NCBI GenBank assembly: GCA_023395595.1
Contig: JAEWYO010000091.1
Location: forward strand, 1 to 51,469
Reading direction: 5' to 3'
Length of the DNA stretch: 51,469 nt
Source of the DNA: Bacillota bacterium
GTDB lineage: Bacteria > Bacillota > Clostridia > Christensenellales > CAG-138
Shown here: in pieces, positions 48,794 to 51,469 of the stretch
Numbering within the stretch: position 1 is the stretch's first letter
Layout: every line of letters starts with the position of its first letter
Program-made: the position numbers and the translations under genes
The notes under the pieces: generated by a model
What the model was told of the DNA's origin: nothing
The model's input: only the letters and a program-made list of their open reading frames with translations
Database searches by the model: none

Positions 48794-49936
48794 ATGAGTA
48801 AGATTAAACTAATGACGATCATAGGAACACGCCCAGAAATTATAAAAATGAGCGCTATCATCAAGAAATGCGACATATATTTTGAACATATAGTTGTCCA
48901 TACAGGACAAAACTATGATTATACGCTTAACGAAGTGTTTTTTAGAGATCTCAGACTTCGCGAGCCAGACTATTATCTCGGTGTGGCAGGAGAGAATCTA
49001 GGACAAACAATGGGTAATATAATTGCAAAGTCATATGAACTTATGCAGGAACTCAAGCCGGATGCTCTCATTATACTTGGTGATACAAATTCATGCCTCT
49101 GTGTTATTTCGGCAAAGCGCCTAAAGATACCTATCTTTCATTTGGAAGCTGGAAATCGTTGCAAAGATGAGAATTTACCAGAAGAAGTAATTCGTAGAAT
49201 TGTAGATGTCACTAGCGATGTGAACCTTTGCTACACGGAACATGCGCGTCGATATATATTAAACACCGGTGTTAAGCCTGAATATACCTACGTAGTCGGC
49301 TCTCCGATGGCGGAGGTGCTGCACACGAATCTTTCGAGCATTCAATCGAGCGATATCCTGAGCCGCCTTGGGCTGCAAGCGGGCAAATACATTCTGCTCT
49401 CGGCACACCGCGAGGAGAATATTGACACGGAAGCGAACTTCTTTAGCCTGATGAACGCTGTCAACGCGATGGCGGAAAAGTATGATATGCCGATTCTGTA
49501 TTCCTGCCATCCCAGAAGCGCCAAGTATATCGAAAAGCGCGGATTCGCCTTTGACTCGCGCGTGATCCAGAATAAGCCGCTGGGATTCCACGACTACAAC
49601 CATCTTCAGATGAACGCCTACGCCGTCGTATCCGATTCGGGCACGCTGCCGGAGGAGTCCAGCTTCTTTCTGTCGATCGGGCGTCCGTTTCCCGCGGTCT
49701 GCATCCGCACCAGCACAGAACGCCCGGAGGCGCTCGACAAGGGTAACTTTATCCTCGCAGGCATCACGACCGAGCAAATTCTGCAGGCGGTTGATACAAC
49801 GGTTGAGATGAACCGAAACGGCGATTATGGCATTCCGGTTCCGGACTACACGGACGAAAACGTCAGCACGAAAGTCGTGAAGATCATTCAGTCTTATACG
49901 GGTGTTGTGGATCGAATGGTGTGGAGAAAGTATTGA
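48794..49936 (+). CDS. UDP-N-acetylhexosamine 2-epimerase (CapG/FnlC/WecB family)
   Basis: A 380-residue non-hydrolysing 2-epimerase. Signature segments are KLMTIIGTRPEIIKMSAIIK, HTGQNYDYTLNEVFFRDL, ILGDTNSCLCVISAKRLKIP, FHLEAGNRCKDENLPEEVIR, LLSAHREENIDTEANFF and VSDSGTLPEESSFFLSIGRP. It performs the last step of the pathway begun by the two preceding genes. The 5' half is AT-rich and the 3' half from about 49.29 kb is clearly GC-rich, with an abrupt change around the residues SPMAEVLHTN. The protein itself is complete and normal in length. Confidence 0.93.
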   Translation: MSKIKLMTIIGTRPEIIKMSAIIKKCDIYFEHIVVHTGQNYDYTLNEVFFRDLRLREPDYYLGVAGENLGQTMGNIIAKSYELMQELKPDALIILGDTNSCLCVISAKRLKIPIFHLEAGNRCKDENLPEEVIRRIVDVTSDVNLCYTEHARRYILNTGVKPEYTYVVGSPMAEVLHTNLSSIQSSDILSRLGLQAGKYILLSAHREENIDTEANFFSLMNAVNAMAEKYDMPILYSCHPRSAKYIEKRGFAFDSRVIQNKPLGFHDYNHLQMNAYAVVSDSGTLPEESSFFLSIGRPFPAVCIRTSTERPEALDKGNFILAGITTEQILQAVDTTVEMNRNGDYGIPVPDYTDENVSTKVVKIIQSYTGVVDRMVWRKY

Positions 49937-50033
49937 TAATCGACCATCAAGCACTAGTAATACAGGTGTAATTAATCTCTCGGTAGATTGATAAAAAAGA
50001 TTAATAAAGCAAGCATCAAACCGGAGAAAATGA

Positions 50034-51233
50034 ATGAAAAAAGTCAGCAAGCTGGAACATCGACTGGCGCTCTATTTGTGTATTCTTCTGTTTTGTTATG
50101 TTTCCGTTTTTTCGTATTGTCTCGTCAAAGAATTTACCGGGAACAGCAAGATAGCCAGTCCAATTGGCGTTGACTTCGGCGTGTATTACACCACCGGAAG
50201 AATGGTGTTATCCGGAGACATCAACGATATTTATAATGTTCCAGTTCATCACGCGGCACTGGAAGCAAACCTCAATCGTACGCTGCCGTTCTATCTGCCG
50301 TGGCTCTATCCGCCGACATTTCTTCTCGCGATTGTTCCATTATCGTATCTGCCATATCCGGCGGCCCTTGTGCTTTGGGGGATCGTCACATTCGCTCTGG
50401 CGCTGTTTGCGCTGTATCTGCTTGTTCCGAAGGTTCGAAGCCTCGCGCTGATTGCGTGCGGGGTTCCGGGCCTTTTCATGAACCTGCGTTGGGGCTAAAA
50501 CGGGTTTCTCAATACCGCTCTGATCGGTTTTGGTGTTTATTTTTTGGAAAGCAACCCGGTACTCGCGGGACTTATGTTTGGGCTGCTGACCTACAAACCG
50601 CAGATTGCAGTGTTCTCTTTGATCCTGCTCTTTGTAACAAAGAATTGGAAAACTCTCGGTTGGACAATCGTGTTCTCGGTGCTAAGTGTTGCTTTGTCCG
50701 GAGCCATCTTTGGGTTTGATACCTGGATAAACTTTCTGCAATCCTTATCCAACTCAGCTACGGGAATTCTCGATAGCAATTGGAAGCAATTAGCAGAAAT
50801 TCAACCTTCATTCTTTATCAATCTTCGTCTCGCGGGGCTAAAAGACGGACTCAACTACGCCATACTGGGAGTGACTGGCATCATCGTGACGCTGGCTGCA
50901 AGATGGGTTTTTTCGCATACCAAGCGGATGGCGCTAAGGGGAGCTGTGTTGGTACTGGGCACATTTTTGATTATTCCATACTTCTTGCAGTATGATCTGA
51001 TGATACTTAGCATCCCGCTGATCCTATTGATTTATGATTGTATGCTGTATGGTTGCCGCCCGATTGAAATTGCGCTATTGGGTCTGCTATGGGCTATCCC
51101 GTTTTTAGATTGGACGCTCGTGCGACTGATCTATGTTCACGTTTGCCCGTTTATATTGATGGTGACATTGGCTATGACGGTTGATCGAGTGAAACGAACG
51201 GGCCAAGCGGGGGATAGAATAGAAGCAAAATAA
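50034..51233 (+). pseudogene. GT87-like membrane glycosyltransferase gene interrupted by one nonsense codon
   Basis: Two open frames, 50034-50495 and 50499-51233, lie in the same phase separated only by TAA at 50496-50498. Read through, they give about 399 residues: an N-terminal part with several membrane spans (YPPTFLLAIVPLSYLPYPAA) and a C-terminal part with GLLTYKPQIAVFSLILLFVT, both as in GT87/DUF2029 polyprenol-phosphate-sugar transferases. The stop falls in LRWG-stop-NGFLNTALIG, where the family has a conserved W-G-Q-N-G, so a single CAA to TAA change explains it. No other defect is visible, so inactivation looks recent. Readthrough, a sequencing error or use of a second start near 50544 are alternatives. 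Confidence 0.85.
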
Positions 51234-51236
51234 TTC

Positions 51237-51256
51237 TTTCTTGCCAATTTCTTGCC
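51237..51256 (+). repeat. Putative integrase arm site, right (two TTTCTTGCC units)
   Basis: Identical over 20 bp and in the same orientation to 185-204. It begins three bases after the GT87-like gene's stop and lies 104 bases before the right core. The similar distance from core on both sides supports one attP with symmetric arms. Confidence 0.65.
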
Positions 51257-51299
51257 ACTTCATCCGAAAGCACGAGAATCAACGTTAAATCTCTAAACT

Positions 51300-51324
51300 A
51301 AAACGCCCATTAACAGGGCGTTTT
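51300..51324 (+). terminator. Terminator at the right end of the element
   Basis: AAAACGCCC and GGGCGTTTT form a stem (CGCCC 51304-51308, GGGCG 51316-51320) with flanking A and T tracts, so it may act in both directions. It insulates the cargo operon from flanking DNA. Confidence 0.82.
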
Positions 51325-51360
51325 CTTGTATTAATAAGATCAATTCTCGGATAAACGTTA

Positions 51361-51381
51361 TACGACTCTGACTCGTATTGT
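51361..51381 (+). repeat. Right attachment core (attR), copy of the tRNA anticodon arm
   Basis: Perfect 21-bp match to 68-88, including the anticodon stem-loop. Neither a tRNA 5' half nor a matching 3' half surrounds it; the bases after it (TTCGTTTTCTTC) do not fold into a T arm or acceptor stem. It is therefore not a tRNA gene. Confidence 0.75.
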
Positions 51382-51457
51382 TTCGTTTTCTTCTCGTGTA
51401 ATATGTGATTTCATGTATAATAAGAAACAGGGCAATCAAACCAAAGGAGACTTTCGC

Positions 51458-51469
51458 ATGCAGGATGGA
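51458..51469 (+). CDS. Start of a flanking gene, cut by the window end
   Basis: ATG at 51458 begins MQDG and runs off the window. AAAGGAGA lies about nine bases upstream and TATAAT at 51416-51421 could be its -10 box. Only four codons are visible, so no function can be given. It is outside the right core and presumably chromosomal or part of a neighbouring element. Confidence 0.5.

Larger units (their letters stand above)
68..51381. mobile_element. Integrated phage-type element carrying a polysaccharide cluster
   Basis: The interval is bounded by a perfect 21-bp direct repeat (68-88 and 51361-51381). A 20-bp direct repeat lies inside each end (185-204 and 51237-51256). It contains a tyrosine integrase, a CI/Cro-type switch, replication genes, a full HK97-type head and siphovirus tail set, lysis genes and about 23 kb of polysaccharide genes. 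Phage gene order is canonical and no structural gene is visibly broken, so the phage half could be functional. In the circular form the acyltransferase at the left end and the polysaccharide cluster at the right end would flank the attachment site, the usual place for phage cargo. That both ends belong to one element is inferred from the paired repeats. The sequence beyond the right copy does not restore a tRNA, so the boundary there is less certain. Confidence 0.8.

Noticed and set aside
50034..51233. Two separate small membrane-protein genes
   Set aside because: Both parts are in the same frame, separated only by one TAA, and together give a normal-length GT87-like protein; the second part has no ribosome site at its first ATG.
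28256..51233. The polysaccharide cluster as an ordinary chromosomal locus next to a smaller prophage
   Set aside because: No att-like repeat was found near 27.5-28.2 kb, whereas paired cores and paired arm repeats lie at 68/51361 and 185/51237. Not fully excluded because of the odd right junction.
51361..51381. Second tRNA-Gln gene at the right end
   Set aside because: Only the anticodon arm is present; D arm, T arm, acceptor stem and CCA are missing. It is better explained as an attachment core.
1..51469. Transposons, insertion sequences, CRISPR arrays or retroelements
   Set aside because: No transposase, reverse transcriptase, or regularly spaced repeat array was seen on either strand.

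Overview
The window looks like one integrated phage-type element, about 51.3 kb, that carries a large surface-polysaccharide gene cluster as cargo. It lies between two copies of a 21-bp sequence. The left copy (68-88) is the anticodon arm of a tRNA-Gln(CTG) gene; the right copy (51361-51381) sits just before the window ends. About 100 bp inside each copy is the same 20-bp motif, two direct TTTCTTGCC units, as expected for integrase arm-binding sites of a tyrosine recombinase. The host is probably a Bacillota (Clostridia-like) bacterium: AGGAGG-type ribosome sites, TTG/GTG starts, a CCA-encoding tRNA, an ImmA/CI switch, an XhlA/holin/NlpC-P60 lysis set without spanins, and EpsG/TupA-type polysaccharide genes. 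The genus cannot be named from the sequence alone.

Layout. 0.5-2.7 kb: a membrane O-acyltransferase on the minus strand, then about 1 kb without a gene. 2.7-5.9 kb: integrase, ImmA-like protease and CI repressor (minus strand) facing a Cro-like gene and small regulators (plus strand), with three related 16-bp operators and a consensus early promoter between them. 6.2-7.9 kb: replication genes and a late regulator. 7.9-9.3 kb: a HigB toxin, a HigA antitoxin with an extended C terminus, and a SecB-like chaperone, which together form a probable toxin-antitoxin-chaperone (TAC) module with its own promoter/operator and terminator. 9.4-11.3 kb: a DNA methyltransferase, an unknown minus-strand gene and an HNH nuclease. 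11.4-25.8 kb: a complete HK97-type head and siphovirus tail module (terminase, portal, protease, capsid, connectors, tail tube, frameshifted chaperone, tape measure, Dit, tail protein, baseplate, glycine-rich adhesin). 25.9-27.5 kb: lysis genes.

27.6-51.2 kb is the polysaccharide cargo. It opens with a promoter, a structured leader of about 330 nt ending in a terminator, and a 29-codon remnant of a UDP-sugar dehydrogenase gene. The genes then predict: lipid-linked initiation (sugar-phosphate transferase); a sugar-modifying set (aldo/keto reductase plus split transketolase); UDP-GalNAcA synthesis (TviB/TviC-like) and possible amidation (AsnB-like); at least five further glycosyltransferases; an EpsG-type polymerase and a Wzx-type flippase; a TupA-like ATP-grasp ligase next to an N5-(carboxyethyl)ornithine synthase-like enzyme; and a UDP-L-FucNAc/L-QuiNAc-type pathway (CapE-like dehydratase, RmlD-like reductase, 2-epimerase). 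A GT87-like gene at the far end carries a single in-frame nonsense codon.

Base composition is mosaic. The phage half is GC-rich (a sampled 60-base line in the tape-measure gene is 58% GC). Most of the cargo is AT-rich (35% in a sampled line). GC rises and falls again inside capE and inside the 2-epimerase gene, suggesting homologous exchange of a central segment. Overall the element resembles a serotype-converting prophage that brings a near-complete capsule or exopolysaccharide locus plus an acyltransferase, stabilised by a TAC module. The right boundary has one unresolved inconsistency, described in the findings.
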